Below are positions 25,583 through 38,126 of a stretch of DNA of 64,000 bases, piece by piece. Origin of the DNA: Haematobacter genomosp. 1 (GTDB lineage: Bacteria > Pseudomonadota > Alphaproteobacteria > Rhodobacterales > Rhodobacteraceae); contig NZ_NIPW01000012.1 in assembly GCF_002196855.1 (NCBI RefSeq), positions 1 to 64,000 on the forward strand. Reading direction: 5' to 3'. The notes beneath the pieces were generated by a model. The model was not told the DNA's origin, did not search any database, and saw only the letters and a program-made list of their open reading frames with translations. Both the position numbers and the translations under genes were made by a program. Position 1 is the stretch's first letter, and the number at the start of each line of letters is the position of its first letter.

Positions 25583-26563
25583 CTAGTCGAATGTGCCCGC
25601 GACGCGGCCGAGCAGCATGAAGGCGCGGGCTGTGCGGGTCATGCCGACCATTGCCAGCATTTCATCTGGCACGGTGGGGGCGAAGTCAGACAGGCTGCGG
25701 TCGAACTGGCGCAGGAAGTGCTGCGCCGCGTCGCGGAAGACGGGATCGCTCCGCATCCGTGTGGCTGTCGCCGCCAGCACGTTCGGCTCCTCGATCGCAC
25801 CGAGACCGGCGACGGACTGGCCCCGTGCACCCTCGCTGAACTGCCGCCAGAGCGCGCCGGGGGGCAGTTCCTCCGGCACGAGATCATCCATGTAGATCCC
25901 GTCCGCGCCCAGAAGGTTCAGCACGTCCTGCGCCGACCGGATGAGCTTGGCGGCGGTCGGATCCTCCAGTGCCCGGCGAAGGGTGCGTATGCCTTCCGCA
26001 TCGTCGGGCGAATCGGGGAAGTTCAGAGCGCCGATGAAATCCGCTGGCGGCAACGGCTCCTGCTCCGCAGCTTCGGGGGCTGCCTGCTGCGGCACGGCGC
26101 GGGGTGGGGCGGGCTGACGGCGCGCCGGTTGCGCCGCGCGCGCGGCTGTGCCTGCCGTGAGCGGAGGAAGTACCTGCGCCGCAGAGGGCTGCGAAACGGG
26201 CGGTTGCGCAACCGGCGGCTGGCGCAACGGCTGGGCCGTTGCGCCGCGACGGAGGGCATCGATCTCCTGCTGCAGGCTGGCGGCTTCCTCCCGCAGGCGG
26301 CGGACCGTGCGCAGACTGGTCGCGATCAGCCAGATCAGCGCGACGGGCATCAGCACCGCCAGCGCGGCGACCAGCGCGGAAAGCGGTCGCCCGCCCTCGC
26401 TCCCGTCGCCCGTGAAGAAAAAGACCGCCGCGATCACCAGCCACAGCAGCGTGAGCGCTGCCGCGGCAATGTCGATCAGCGGAAGCTGGCGGAAGGCGCT
26501 CCCCTCCGGCGGCAGTCCTGCCGGGCGGGGGGAAGTCTGGTCGTCTTGCGGTGTGTCAGGCAT
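25583..26563 (-). CDS. Conserved membrane protein of unknown function
   Basis: This 326-residue protein has a short cytoplasmic N-terminus, two membrane helices (about residues 28-52 and 62-85), a short coiled coil (TVRRLREEAASLQQEIDALRR), an unstructured Pro/Gln/Ala-rich linker of about 75 residues and a globular helical domain from residue 175 to the end. No catalytic motif is visible. Similar proteins occur next to greA in Rhodobacteraceae (recalled). It may be a scaffold or envelope protein; that is inference. Confidence 0.75.
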   Translation of the reverse strand: MPDTPQDDQTSPRPAGLPPEGSAFRQLPLIDIAAAALTLLWLVIAAVFFFTGDGSEGGRPLSALVAALAVLMPVALIWLIATSLRTVRRLREEAASLQQEIDALRRGATAQPLRQPPVAQPPVSQPSAAQVLPPLTAGTAARAAQPARRQPAPPRAVPQQAAPEAAEQEPLPPADFIGALNFPDSPDDAEGIRTLRRALEDPTAAKLIRSAQDVLNLLGADGIYMDDLVPEELPPGALWRQFSEGARGQSVAGLGAIEEPNVLAATATRMRSDPVFRDAAQHFLRQFDRSLSDFAPTVPDEMLAMVGMTRTARAFMLLGRVAGTFD

Positions 26564-26588
26564 GCGGAATGCGCTTGCGGCGCCCTCC

Positions 26589-27059
26589 TCAGATATAGCG
26601 GACGGTCACGATCTCATAGTTGCGTTCGCCGCCGGGTGTCTTGACCTCGACCGTGTCTCCCTCATCCTTGCCGATGAGCGCGCGGGCGAGGGGGGAACGG
26701 ATGTTGAGAAGGCCGTTCTCGATATCGGCCTCCGTTTCACCCACGATCTGGTAGGTCTTTTCCTCTTCGGTGTCCTCATCGACGAGGGTGACCGTTGCGC
26801 CGAACTTGATCGGGCCGGACAGGCGGGACGGCTCGATGACCTCCGCCAGCCCGAGAATGGCCTCGATCTGGCCGATCCGGCCCTCGATGAAGCTCTGCCG
26901 TTCGCGGGCGGCGTGGTATTCGGCATTCTCGGAGAGGTCGCCATGCTCCCGCGCCTCCGCAATCGCGCGGATCACGGCAGGACGCTCGACCGACTTCAGA
27001 TTGCGCAGTTCCTCGTCCAGCGCGGACTGACCTTTGCGGGTCATAAGGATCTTTTCCAT
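26589..27059 (-). CDS. greA: Transcription elongation factor GreA
   Basis: This 156-residue factor rescues backtracked RNA polymerase by stimulating transcript cleavage. The N-terminal coiled coil has the tip residues [13 protein letters not shown] with the acidic pair needed for activity, and the C-terminal FKBP-like domain ends with [17 protein letters not shown]. Length and sequence are standard. The leader upstream of the ATG contains a terminator-like hairpin. Confidence 0.97.
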   Translation of the reverse strand: MEKILMTRKGQSALDEELRNLKSVERPAVIRAIAEAREHGDLSENAEYHAARERQSFIEGRIGQIEAILGLAEVIEPSRLSGPIKFGATVTLVDEDTEEEKTYQIVGETEADIENGLLNIRSPLARALIGKDEGDTVEVKTPGGERNYEIVTVRYI

Positions 27060-27078
27060 CGTCGTCTTTCCCGGTCTG

Positions 27079-27120
27079 GAACAAAAGCACCCGGACGCGC
27101 TCGGTAAAGCGCGCGGGTGC
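27079..27120 (-). terminator. Terminator-like hairpin in the greA leader
   Basis: On the minus strand GCACCCG and CGGGTGC form a 7-bp stem extended by a 5-bp GC stem across a 2-nt bulge, followed by TTTTGTT. It ends about 20 nt before the greA start, so it would stop transcripts entering greA and release a short leader RNA, as described for GraL at E. coli greA. Confidence 0.65.
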
Positions 27121-27328
27121 ATGCGTGTCATTTCTGCTGCACCTGAACCGAGACGGGCGTGGATTGCAAGCCTGATCCACACGGAGAGATCGCGCCGTCG
27201 GCGGCGCTTTGCCGCAAGGGCATTGCTGTCAGGCAGCCCGTGACGATTGACCCGTTGGCTACGGCCCGGTAACGCTGGCCCCTGACAAAAGCCAGTTCGC
27301 CTGCATCCGCAGGCAAGGGGGGACCAGC

Positions 27329-28978
<1,650 letters not shown>

Positions 28979-29074
28979 CATTCGGGCGAGCATCCGCCCC
29001 GCCTGCGCGGGGCGATTGCCTTGCTGGCGCCCCACGGATACGGTCACCCGAACGTTCGATCTGTGGTGCTCCTG

Positions 29075-30778
29075 ATGTTCCAGCTTTCCCGTCTTGCCGC
29101 CTCCCTGCTCTGCGGTACCGCCCTGCTTCTCGGGGCAACGACCGCATGGGCGGATGGCTACGCGGGGCCATACCTCGCCGGTCGCGCTGCCGCGGGGGAG
29201 CGGGACTACCGCGCTGCCGGCACCTATTTCCATGAGGCGCTGTCCCATGATCCGGGCAATGCCCAGTTGCAGGAGTTCGCGCTCCTCTCCGATATCGGCC
29301 GGGGGGAATTCGACGCCGCGCTGAAGGTGGCGCAGTCCATGCAGCGCGAAGGGCAGGACAGCCAGCTCGCGGATCTGCTGCTGCTCGTGGACATGATCGG
29401 TCGGAAGGACTGGGCAGCGGTCAAGGCCGATGTGCAGGGCGGGCCGAAGATCAGCCCGTTGATCGACGGGCTCGCGGGCGCCTGGGCGGAGTTCGGGCTT
29501 GGCCGGATGTCGGATGCGCAGGCCGCCTTCGACAAGGTTGCGGGCAACGAGCCGCTCAAGGCCTTTGCCCTCTATCACAAGGCGCTGGCGCTCGCCGCCG
29601 CGGGCGATTTCGAGGGCGCTCAGGCCATTCTGGGCGGCGAGACCGGGCGGGTGGCGAGCATCACGCGCCGGGGCGTCGTCGCACAGGTGGAGGTGCTGAG
29701 CCAGCTTGACCGCGACGCCGACGCCATCGCCCTGATCGACAGCACCTTCCAGGGCGACCCGGAGATGGACGGCTTCCGGGCGCGTCTGGAGGCCGGCGAA
29801 ACGCTGCCCTTCGACGTGGTGCGCTCCGCGTCCGATGGGATGGCCGAGGCATTTCACGGCGTTGCGGGCGTTCTGGCGAACGGTGGCGGCGAGGATGGTT
29901 TCACGCTCGTCTATGCCCGCATGGCAGAGCACCTCCGCCCCGATTTTACCGAAGCGATCCTGATGGTTGCAGGCATTCTGGAAAAGCAGGGCCAGTATGA
30001 CCTTGCGACAGTCGCCTACAACCGCATCCCCCGCAACGATCCGGCCTTCCACGTGGCGGAAATGGGCCGGGCCTCCGCGCTTTATGACGGGGGCCGGACG
30101 GAGGCCGCGCTGGAGGCGATGGAACAGCTGGCGAAATCCTCTCCTGATGTGCTGTCCGTGCAGGTGGCTTATGGCGACATGCTCCGCCGGCAGGAGAAGT
30201 TCGCCGAAGCCGCGCAAAGCTATGACCGGGCCATCGCCCTGCTGGGAACGCCGGGCCCGCAGCACTGGCCGCTTTTCTTTGCCCGTGGCATTGCGTTCGA
30301 GCGTTCTGGCCAGTGGCCGAAGGCGGAGGCCGATTTCCGCAAGGCGCTGGAATTGGCGCCGGATCAGCCCGCCGTGCTGAACTACCTCGGCTATTCCTAC
30401 GTGGAGCGGCATGAACATCTGGACGAGGCGCTGGGGATGATCCAGCGGGCGGTGGATGCCCGTCCCGATGATGGCGCGATCACCGACAGCCTTGGCTGGG
30501 CGCTCTTCCGGCTGGGCCGCTATGACGAGGCGGTCGGCCATCTGGAGCGTGCGGCAGAACTGATGCCGGTCGATCCGGTGGTCAATGACCATCTGGGAGA
30601 CGTTTTCTGGGCCGTCGGGCGCAAGCTGGAGGCCGATTTCCAGTGGCGCCGCGCCCTTTCCTTCAACCCGGAGGAAGATGAGGCGGCGCGCATCCGCAAG
30701 AAGCTCTCCATCGGCCTCGATGCGGTGCTGAAGGAGGAGGGTGCTCCTCCCATCGTGCGGACCGGCAACGCAGACTGA
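29075..30778 (+). CDS. Exported tetratricopeptide-repeat protein
   Basis: This 567-residue protein has a signal peptide ([20 protein letters not shown]) and at least ten TPR-like helical pairs, clearest at the C-terminus ([20 protein letters not shown] and [19 protein letters not shown]). TPR scaffolds bind partner proteins; here it probably acts at the cell envelope. The ATG at 29075 gives the best signal peptide. It is followed within 8 bp by ispE, a common neighbour in Rhodobacteraceae (recalled). Confidence 0.88.
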   Translation: MFQLSRLAASLLCGTALLLGATTAWADGYAGPYLAGRAAAGERDYRAAGTYFHEALSHDPGNAQLQEFALLSDIGRGEFDAALKVAQSMQREGQDSQLADLLLLVDMIGRKDWAAVKADVQGGPKISPLIDGLAGAWAEFGLGRMSDAQAAFDKVAGNEPLKAFALYHKALALAAAGDFEGAQAILGGETGRVASITRRGVVAQVEVLSQLDRDADAIALIDSTFQGDPEMDGFRARLEAGETLPFDVVRSASDGMAEAFHGVAGVLANGGGEDGFTLVYARMAEHLRPDFTEAILMVAGILEKQGQYDLATVAYNRIPRNDPAFHVAEMGRASALYDGGRTEAALEAMEQLAKSSPDVLSVQVAYGDMLRRQEKFAEAAQSYDRAIALLGTPGPQHWPLFFARGIAFERSGQWPKAEADFRKALELAPDQPAVLNYLGYSYVERHEHLDEALGMIQRAVDARPDDGAITDSLGWALFRLGRYDEAVGHLERAAELMPVDPVVNDHLGDVFWAVGRKLEADFQWRRALSFNPEEDEAARIRKKLSIGLDAVLKEEGAPPIVRTGNAD

Positions 30779-30785
30779 TCCTCCC

Positions 30786-31631
30786 GTGGTGCCGCAAGCG
30801 ACCATCGGGGAATTCGCACCCGCCAAGGTGAACCTCGCCCTGCATGTGACGGGGCGAAGGGCCGATGGCTACCATCTGCTCGACAGTCTGGTGGTCTTTG
30901 CCGGGGTGGGGGACAGGGTCACGGTCGCGCCCGGGCCGCTCTCCCTCACCGTGACGGGACCGCGCGCGAATGATGTACCGCGGGGGGAGGGCAACCTCGT
31001 GCTGCGTGCCGCGCGCCTGCTGGGAGCGGAAGCGGCGATCACACTGGAAAAGCGGCTGCCTGCCGCTGCGGGGATCGGCGGCGGTTCCTCCGACGCGGCG
31101 GCGACGCTCCGTGCGCTCGCCCGCATGACGGGGCGGGATGTGCCGGGGGCGGGGCTGTCGCTGGGGGCCGATGTGCCGGTGTGCCTCGGCGGCCGACCCG
31201 CGCGGATGCAAGGGATCGGGGAGAAGGTGGAGCCATTGTCCGGCCTGCCGAATTTCTGGCTCGTGCTGGCCAACCCCGGCGTGGAAGTGCCGACAGCCGC
31301 GGTCTTTGCCGCGCTCGCCCGGCGGGACAACGCGCCCCTGCCGCCGCTCCCCCGTCTCGCGGATGCCGCGGCGCTGGGGCATTGGCTGGCGGCGGAGACG
31401 CGCAACGATCTGGAAGAACCGGCCCGCGCCCGTGCGCCCGTCATCGCGGATGTAATCGACATGCTGGCGGCGCAGCCGGGATGCCGCCTCGCCCGGATGT
31501 CCGGCTCCGGCGCCACCTGCTTCGGCCTGTTCGATGGGGAGGCGGCGGCCGAAGCCGCGGCGCAGGCAGTGCAGAGGCCGGGCTGGTGGATCGCCGCCGC
31601 CCCCGCACTGCGGGAGCCGCCTGCGCTGTAG
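30786..31631 (+). CDS. ispE: 4-diphosphocytidyl-2-C-methyl-D-erythritol kinase
   Basis: This roughly 281-residue GHMP kinase phosphorylates CDP-methylerythritol in the non-mevalonate isoprenoid pathway. Marks are [21 protein letters not shown] at the N-terminus and the ATP-binding loop [20 protein letters not shown]. The product feeds the polyprenyl synthase encoded head-to-head downstream. The start is uncertain: GTG at 30786 fits the family N-terminus but has no good ribosome-binding site, and translation may be coupled to the TPR gene. Confidence 0.93.
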   Translation: MVPQATIGEFAPAKVNLALHVTGRRADGYHLLDSLVVFAGVGDRVTVAPGPLSLTVTGPRANDVPRGEGNLVLRAARLLGAEAAITLEKRLPAAAGIGGGSSDAAATLRALARMTGRDVPGAGLSLGADVPVCLGGRPARMQGIGEKVEPLSGLPNFWLVLANPGVEVPTAAVFAALARRDNAPLPPLPRLADAAALGHWLAAETRNDLEEPARARAPVIADVIDMLAAQPGCRLARMSGSGATCFGLFDGEAAAEAAAQAVQRPGWWIAAAPALREPPAL

Positions 31632-31634
31632 CGC

Positions 31635-32675
31635 TCAGTTGATCCGGGCGACCACGAAATCGGCAAGATCGAACAGCATGGCCCTGACCGGATGATCGGG
31701 CAGGGGGGCAAGCGATGTCTTCGCCCGCTCGGCCCAGGCGCGCGCTTCTGCTCGCGTTTCCTCCAGCACCCCATGCTGGTGGAGCAGCCGCAGCGCTTCT
31801 TCCAGGTCACCGTCCCGCTGGTCGCCCTTTTCGATGACGCGGGTCCAGAAGCCACGCTCCGGCACGCCGGCCTTTGCCACCGCCTTGATGACCGGCAGCG
31901 TCAGCTTCCGCTCCCGGAAGTCGTCGCCGATGTTCTTGCCGATCTCCTGGGTGGAGCCGCCGTAATCCAGCACGTCATCGACGATCTGGAAGGCGATCCC
32001 CACCGCATCCCCGTAGTCGCGGAGCGCCGCGACCCATGCCTCCGGCGCGCCCGCGATCACCGCGCCCGATTCCGTCGCGGCGGAGAAGAGCGCCGCAGTC
32101 TTGCCGCGCACCACCTTCAGGTAGGTGGCCTCTGTCGTCGCCAGATCCTGCGCGGCGGTAAGCTGGAGCACCTCGCCCTCCGCGATCGTGGCGGAGGCGT
32201 TGGACAGGATGTCCAGCACCCGGATGGACCCCGGCTCCACCATCAACTGAAAGGCGCGGGCGAACAGGTAGTCGCCGACGAGAACGGAGGATTTGTTGTC
32301 CCACAGCAGGTTCGCCGTCGGACGCCCCCGGCGCTGGCGGCTCTCGTCCACCACGTCGTCATGGAGCAGCGTCGCGGTATGGATGAACTCCACCGTCGCG
32401 GCGAGATGGATGTGATAGGGCCCGTCGTAACCGGCAAGCCGCGCGGCGGCGAGCGTCAGCATGGGGCGCAGACGCTTGCCCCCGGCTTCGATCAGATGCG
32501 CCGTCACCTCCGGGATCCGCGGTGCATTCTCCGATGCCATGCGCTCCCGGATCAGACGGTTCACCGCCGCCATATCCTCCGCCAGATAGGCGTTCAGCGC
32601 ATCGAGAGGGCGCACGCGCGCCGGTTCCACGCCCGGCCTCGACAACCGGGGGGAAGTCACGTTTACTCCGCTCAT
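31635..32675 (-). CDS. ispB: Polyprenyl diphosphate synthase (ubiquinone side chain)
   Basis: This 346-residue all-helical prenyltransferase builds the long isoprenoid tail of ubiquinone. Both aspartate-rich motifs are present, LLHDDVVDES near residue 105 and IVDDVLDYGG near residue 231, with GGKRLRPML upstream. Chain length (octa- or decaprenyl) cannot be read directly. It converges with ispE with 3 bp between the stop codons. The ATG at 32675 overlaps the start codon of the divergent next gene; a GTG five codons later would relieve this. Confidence 0.93.
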   Translation of the reverse strand: MSGVNVTSPRLSRPGVEPARVRPLDALNAYLAEDMAAVNRLIRERMASENAPRIPEVTAHLIEAGGKRLRPMLTLAAARLAGYDGPYHIHLAATVEFIHTATLLHDDVVDESRQRRGRPTANLLWDNKSSVLVGDYLFARAFQLMVEPGSIRVLDILSNASATIAEGEVLQLTAAQDLATTEATYLKVVRGKTAALFSAATESGAVIAGAPEAWVAALRDYGDAVGIAFQIVDDVLDYGGSTQEIGKNIGDDFRERKLTLPVIKAVAKAGVPERGFWTRVIEKGDQRDGDLEEALRLLHQHGVLEETRAEARAWAERAKTSLAPLPDHPVRAMLFDLADFVVARIN

Positions 32676-32889
32676 GCGAGAAGTGCTGCGAACAAGCGAC
32701 CCAACCGTCATCCCCTTTGCCGTGGCCTTGCTTCAGGGCGAGGGTATAGCCGCGTTTCCACTGGACGTCCACATGAGCATTCTCGAAGGATCCTTGGGCA
32801 TTCTGCCGCGGCGCTTCATGGTGCGGGACGGCGATCTGAGCCATGCGCGCCGCGTGCTCATCGACAATGGCCTCACGGTCAGCGACTGA
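32674..32889 (+). CDS. DUF2007-type small protein
   Basis: This 71-residue protein begins MREVLRTSDPTVIPFAVALL and contains DGDLSHARRVLIDNGL, the pattern of DUF2007 (putative signal-transducing or PII-like small proteins). Its start codon shares two bases with the start codon of the divergent ispB. It is followed 20 bp later by a methyltransferase gene in the same direction, so these two are probably co-transcribed. Confidence 0.8.
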   Translation: MREVLRTSDPTVIPFAVALLQGEGIAAFPLDVHMSILEGSLGILPRRFMVRDGDLSHARRVLIDNGLTVSD

Positions 32890-32909
32890 TCCATGAAGGC
32901 GGCCAGCAG

Positions 32910-33701
32910 ATGACGCAGCCTGTGAACGGTGTCCCTCCGCCGCGCTTCGCGGATGGTGACCTCACGTCCGACGGGTTTCTCGGCGGCCGGCTCCGCATCC
33001 TGCAACCGCGGGACGGCTATCGTGCGGCTGTCGATCCGGTGCTCCTCGCCGCTTCGGTGCCGGCGCGGGAGGGTGAGTCGGTCCTCGAACTCGGTTGCGG
33101 GGCGGGCGTGGCGAGCCTGTGTCTGGGCAGGCGTGTGCCGGGGCTGCGTCTGGCCGGGGTGGAGCGTCAGGCCGCCTATGCGGATCTCGCCCGCAGAAAT
33201 GCCACGGCCAACGGCATCCCGATGGTGGTGACGGAGGGCGACATCGCCGCGCTTCCCCCACCCTTGAAGGCGGAAAGCTTCAACCACGTCATCGCGAATC
33301 CGCCCTATTATCGCGCGCAAGGCGGCACCCGCGCCAGCGATCCGGGGCGGGAGGCCGCACTCCGGGAGGAAACGCCCCTCGACCTCTGGGTGGAGACGGG
33401 GCTGAAGCGGCTTGCTCCCGGGGGGTATCTCAGCATCATTCAGGCGGCGGATCGTTTGCCGGAACTGCTCGCCGCGCTCTCCGCGCGGACGGGGGGTATC
33501 GTGGTTCTGCCGCTCGCCCCGCGGGAGGGGCGCGCGGCGCGGCGGATCATCTGCCGGGCACGAAAAGGCAGCCGGGCGGCGTTCCGCCTGCTTGCGCCTT
33601 TCGTGCTGCATGAAGGGGTAAGCCACGAGAGAGATGGCGAAAATTTCAAGAATGGTGTCTCTGAAATTCTTCGTGATGGCAAAAACCTGCCATTTCAGTA
33701 A
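32910..33701 (+). CDS. TrmN6-like adenine-N6 methyltransferase
   Basis: This 263-residue SAM-dependent enzyme has the SAM-binding motif LELGCGAGVASLCLGRR near residue 58 and the amino-methylating motif NPPYY near residue 131. These match tRNA1(Val) adenine-37-N6-methyltransferase (TrmN6/YfiC). Related enzymes methylate other RNAs or proteins, so the target is not certain. The last 25 residues (after LLAPFVLHEG) are less GC-rich and look like a C-terminal extension. Confidence 0.85.
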   Translation: MTQPVNGVPPPRFADGDLTSDGFLGGRLRILQPRDGYRAAVDPVLLAASVPAREGESVLELGCGAGVASLCLGRRVPGLRLAGVERQAAYADLARRNATANGIPMVVTEGDIAALPPPLKAESFNHVIANPPYYRAQGGTRASDPGREAALREETPLDLWVETGLKRLAPGGYLSIIQAADRLPELLAALSARTGGIVVLPLAPREGRAARRIICRARKGSRAAFRLLAPFVLHEGVSHERDGENFKNGVSEILRDGKNLPFQ

Positions 33702-33812
33702 CAAATATGCTCATCCTGTCGCCGTTACGTCATATCGCCGTTTCATTCCGGGCGTGACACGACTCGTCTCCTGTGTTCCTATCCATCTGTGGATCACCAA
33801 AGGAGGAAGACC

Positions 33813-33980
33813 GTGGCAGTCAGTTCCCACCTGCAAGAGCTCCGCAAAAAGCACGCCGCGCTGTCGGCGCGCGTCGAGGAGGCGCAGCGCAGTCCCGCGA
33901 CGGACGCGCTCCACATTGCCGAAATGAAGCGGCAGAAGATGCGTCTCAAGGAGGAGATCAAACGTCTTTCGACGCACTGA
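33813..33980 (+). CDS. YdcH family small coiled-coil protein (DUF465)
   Basis: This 55-residue protein begins with GTG, 6 bp after the ribosome-binding site AGGAGG, and has the family pattern HLQELRKKHAALSARVEEAQ and KRQKMRLKEEIKRL. It should form a short helical hairpin or coiled coil. Function is unknown. Its 3' end overlaps the convergent EamA gene by 23 bp. Confidence 0.88.
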   Translation: MAVSSHLQELRKKHAALSARVEEAQRSPATDALHIAEMKRQKMRLKEEIKRLSTH

Positions 33981-34870
33981 TCTTCCGGCGCGCCTTGCCG
34001 GCGCGGGCGGCGAGAGCTGCTCCGCCGGTTATCAGCAGCGCAGCGACGAGCAGGGTGACACTGGCTTCGGCGATGCCTGCGATGATGAGCGCGAGCGTGG
34101 ATAGCAACGGGGCTGCATAGCTTGCAACACCCAGCAGTTGCACATCTCCCCGCTTCATTCCCACGTCCCACGTATAGAAGGCGATGCCGACCGGCCCCAG
34201 TCCCAGCAAAAGGACAGAGGCCCAGCCCATAGGGCTGTCAGGCCAGATGGTCGGCTCGAATATCACATGCGCCACGGCGGAGAGCACTGCCGTGGCAATA
34301 CAGAATACGGCCACGCTCTCCGTCGGCACGGTGCCAAGCCTGCGCGAGATGAGGGAATAGGCCGTCCATGTCAGGGCGCAGCCAAAGGCCAGCATCTGCC
34401 CCAGCCCGGATGCCGAACCGTCCGACCCTCTGCCCAGCACGATGAGCGCCGCGCCTGCAAAGGCAAGCAGCGCGCCCGCGACATGGGCCGCGCGAAGCCG
34501 TTCGCCGGGAAGCAGGGCGGAACCAAGCACAATGAACAGGGGCCAGAGGTAAGCGATCAGCCCCGTTTCCGCCGTCGGGCTGAGCCGGAAGGCAGAGAAA
34601 TACAGGATATGGTATCCGAAAAGCCCGGCCGTTCCAAAGGCATAGACGGCGAGCGGCACCTGCCGCAGCCGATGTGCCGTGCCGGAGACGGCCATCCAGA
34701 CCACGCCGACCATCCCGCCGATGCCGAAACACAGCGCGTTCAGCAGGAGCGGCGGGACCGGCGACGAGCCTATGGTGAAAAGGGCCAGCAGCGCCCAGAG
34801 GAGCACTGCCGACAGGCCGACCAGCGTGGCGCGGCTGCGGGGCGCGTCGAGCGGACGCGCCCCGCCTGCG

Positions 34871-34893
<23 letters not shown>
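33958..34893 (-). CDS. EamA/DMT family transporter
   Basis: This 311-residue membrane protein has ten predicted helices in two EamA repeats, with LFGYHILYFSAFRLSPTAETGLIAYLWPLF at the end of the first (only part of a longer conserved stretch). Members export amino acids or other small metabolites; the substrate cannot be told. It overlaps phbB by 23 bp on the same strand. Confidence 0.85.
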
Positions 34894-35593
<700 letters not shown>

Positions 35594-35648
35594 AACTTCC
35601 CCCCTCTCCAGAAAAATCACTTGTGCGGTAATGGTAGTCCTGTGCCGC

Positions 35649-36824
35649 TCATCCGCGTTCGAGACACATCGCCACACCCATTCCGCCGCCGATGCAGAGC
35701 GTCGCGAGACCCTTCTTCGCGTCGCGCCGGGTCATCTCGTGCAGCAGCGTGTTGAGGATGCGGGCACCCGAAGCGCCGATCGGGTGGCCGATGGCGATGG
35801 CGCCGCCGTTCACGTTCACGATCTCCGGATCCCAGCCCATCTCCTTGTTCACCGCCAGCGCCTGCGCCGCGAAGGCTTCGTTCGCCTCCACCAGATCGAG
35901 GTCCGACACCTTCCAGCCCGCCTTCTCCAGCGCCTTGCGCGAGGCGGGGATCGGCCCGGTGCCCATGATCGCCGGATCGACCCCGGCGGTGGCCCAGGAG
36001 GCGATGCGCGCAATGGGTTTCAGGCCGCGCCGCGCCGCTTCCTCCTCCGTCATCAGCAGAACGCCCGCCGCGCCGTCATTGATGCCGGAGGCATTGGCGG
36101 CGGTGACGGTGCCATCCTTGGTGAAGGCGGGTTTCAGCTTGGCCATCGCCTCCATCGTCGCGCCGTGGCGGATGTATTCGTCGGCATCCACCGTCACATC
36201 GCCCTTGCGGGTCTTCAGCACGACGGGAACGATCTCATCCCGGAAGCGCCCGGCCTTCTGCGCGGCTTCGGCCTTGTTCTGCGAGGCGACGGCGAATTCG
36301 TCCTGCGCTTCACGCGTAATCTGGAACTTGGCGGCGACATTCTCCGCCGTCTGGCCCATGTGGTAGCCATTGAAGGCGTCCCACAGCCCGTCTCGGATCA
36401 TCGAATCGATGAACTTGAGGTCGCCCATCTTGGTGCCCGCGCGCAGATGCTGCACATGGGGGGAAAGGGACATGCTCTCCTGCCCGCCCGCCGCGATCAC
36501 GGTGGCATCGCCAAGCTGGATGTGCTGCGCCCCGAGCGCCACGGCACGAAGGCCCGAGCCGCAGACCTGATTGATGCCCCAGGCGGCTGATTCGATCGGC
36601 AGTCCGGCATTTACATGCGCCTGACGGGCCGGGTTCTGGCCCTGCCCTGCAGGAAGCACCTGGCCGAGAATGGTTTCCGACACATCCTCCCGCGCGATGC
36701 CCGCGCGCTCCACCAGCGCCTCCAGCACGACCTTGCCGAGCTCATGGGCAGGCGTGGATGCGAAAGAGCCGTTGAAGCTGCCAACCGCAGTACGGGCGGC
36801 GGAAACGATCACGACATTGGTCAT
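35649..36824 (-). CDS. phbA: Acetyl-CoA acetyltransferase (beta-ketothiolase)
   Basis: This 391-residue thiolase condenses two acetyl-CoA to acetoacetyl-CoA. Catalytic residues are the nucleophile Cys in [11 protein letters not shown] near residue 88, His in [11 protein letters not shown] and the second Cys in [10 protein letters not shown]. The start [15 protein letters not shown] is standard. With phbB downstream it supplies hydroxybutyryl-CoA; the polymer synthase phaC is not in the window. Confidence 0.95.
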   Translation of the reverse strand: MTNVVIVSAARTAVGSFNGSFASTPAHELGKVVLEALVERAGIAREDVSETILGQVLPAGQGQNPARQAHVNAGLPIESAAWGINQVCGSGLRAVALGAQHIQLGDATVIAAGGQESMSLSPHVQHLRAGTKMGDLKFIDSMIRDGLWDAFNGYHMGQTAENVAAKFQITREAQDEFAVASQNKAEAAQKAGRFRDEIVPVVLKTRKGDVTVDADEYIRHGATMEAMAKLKPAFTKDGTVTAANASGINDGAAGVLLMTEEEAARRGLKPIARIASWATAGVDPAIMGTGPIPASRKALEKAGWKVSDLDLVEANEAFAAQALAVNKEMGWDPEIVNVNGGAIAIGHPIGASGARILNTLLHEMTRRDAKKGLATLCIGGGMGVAMCLERG

Positions 36825-36981
36825 GGCAATTCTCCCCTTGGGCCGGGATGCGTGCAGCACCGGCGCTTGTCCAATCTATGGCCGCTCGCCAAAGAGAGCG
36901 CAACACCGACGGCATTCACATCCCCCAGCTTGACCCTGACGCGAAAAAGTTCATTTTTCGTTCTCAAAAGGAGCGTTGCAT

Positions 36982-37572
36982 ATGAGCGTCGAGACATCGC
37001 CTGCCCGCTGCGGCTGGTGCGGAGCCGATCCGCTATACGTCGCCTATCACGATACGGAATGGGGCGTTCCGCTGCGGGACGGGCGCGCGCTGTGGGAGCT
37101 TCTGCAACTGGAAGGGTTTCAGGCCGGGCTGTCGTGGATCACCATCCTGCGCAAGCGGGAGGCGTTCCGGCAGGCCTTTGCCGGGTTCGATCCGGCGGTT
37201 GTCGCCGGGTGGGGGGAGGCGGAGGTGGCCCGTCTGCTGACGGATGCCGGCATCGTCCGGCACCGCGGCAAGATCGAGGCCACCATCGGCAATGCGCGGG
37301 CCTACCTTGCCCTTGGCGGGGCGGAGCCGTTCGCCGATCTGGTGTGGAGCCATGCGCCCCGCGACCACGTGCCGCCGGAGACCATGGCGCAGGTGCCGCC
37401 GAAGACGGCTGATTCCATCGCGCTGTCCAAGGCGCTGTCCCGCGCGGGATTCCGCTTCTGCGGGCCGACCACGGTCTATGCCTTCATGCAGTCGGCGGGG
37501 CTGGTCAACGATCATGTCGCCGCCTGCTTCCGTCAGGGGATCAGTGCGGGGGCCGGATCAGCGCCTCGATGA
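36982..37572 (+). CDS. tag: DNA-3-methyladenine glycosylase I
   Basis: This 196-residue base-excision repair enzyme removes 3-methyladenine. The family pattern CGWCGADPLYVAYHDTEWG is at the N-terminus, the substrate pocket region LEGFQAGLSWITILRKREAF follows, and zinc ligands include the N-terminal Cys, the His in AYHDTEW, and His/Cys in NDHVAACF. A ribosome-binding site AAAGGAG precedes the ATG. It overlaps the convergent thioredoxin gene by 32 bp. Confidence 0.95.
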   Translation: MSVETSPARCGWCGADPLYVAYHDTEWGVPLRDGRALWELLQLEGFQAGLSWITILRKREAFRQAFAGFDPAVVAGWGEAEVARLLTDAGIVRHRGKIEATIGNARAYLALGGAEPFADLVWSHAPRDHVPPETMAQVPPKTADSIALSKALSRAGFRFCGPTTVYAFMQSAGLVNDHVAACFRQGISAGAGSAPR

Positions 37573-38107
37573 CCGCCGCCGCCTCCGGCGTGTCCCAGTC
37601 GGCATCGCCGATCAGGCGGGCGACCTCCCTGCCGTCTGCATCGACCAGAACGGAGACGGGAAGTCCCAGCACGCCCATGTCGCGCGCCATCTGCATCTTC
37701 GGATCGCGCAGACGCGGTAGTTCCGTCACGCCGATCTCGTTGAGGAACTTGTCCACGCCCCGCGCATCCGAGCGACCGGTCGCCACGGTAACCACTTCGA
37801 AAGGCGTATCGGCCATCTTCTTCTGAAGCCGCTCGAGGGATGGCATCTCCTCCCGGCAGGGGGCGCACCACGTTGCCCAGAAGTTGATGAGCACCGGTTT
37901 CCCCCGCCATTCGGCGATGGAGCGGGGGTTGCCCGCCTCATCCTCCAGCGCGGCGGAGGAAATGTCGGGCGGGTTGGCGGAGAGGGTGAGCTTGCGCATG
38001 TCGCCCGCGCGGGCCGCTTCCATCGCCGCCAGATCGGCCGCGAAGACATGAGGCGTGTTTACGCCAAGCCCGAGGGCCGCGTATAGGAAAAGGGATCGAA
38101 TGCGCAT
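37541..38107 (-). CDS. TlpA-like periplasmic thiol:disulfide oxidoreductase
   Basis: This 188-residue exported thioredoxin-fold protein has a signal or anchor sequence ([19 protein letters not shown]) and the redox motif WCAPC near residue 80, in [17 protein letters not shown], with a cis-proline in LGLPVSV. It probably reduces periplasmic disulfides, for example in cytochrome c maturation. AGGAGGAAAC precedes the start. Only 19 bp separate its start from the divergent argH. Confidence 0.92.
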   Translation of the reverse strand: MRIRSLFLYAALGLGVNTPHVFAADLAAMEAARAGDMRKLTLSANPPDISSAALEDEAGNPRSIAEWRGKPVLINFWATWCAPCREEMPSLERLQKKMADTPFEVVTVATGRSDARGVDKFLNEIGVTELPRLRDPKMQMARDMGVLGLPVSVLVDADGREVARLIGDADWDTPEAAAVIEALIRPPH

Positions 38108-38126
38108 GTTTCCTCCAGAGGCCACG

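Noticed and set aside
29020-29075. Longer N-terminus of the TPR protein from 29021
   Set aside because: The later ATG gives a clean signal peptide; the earlier residues do not.
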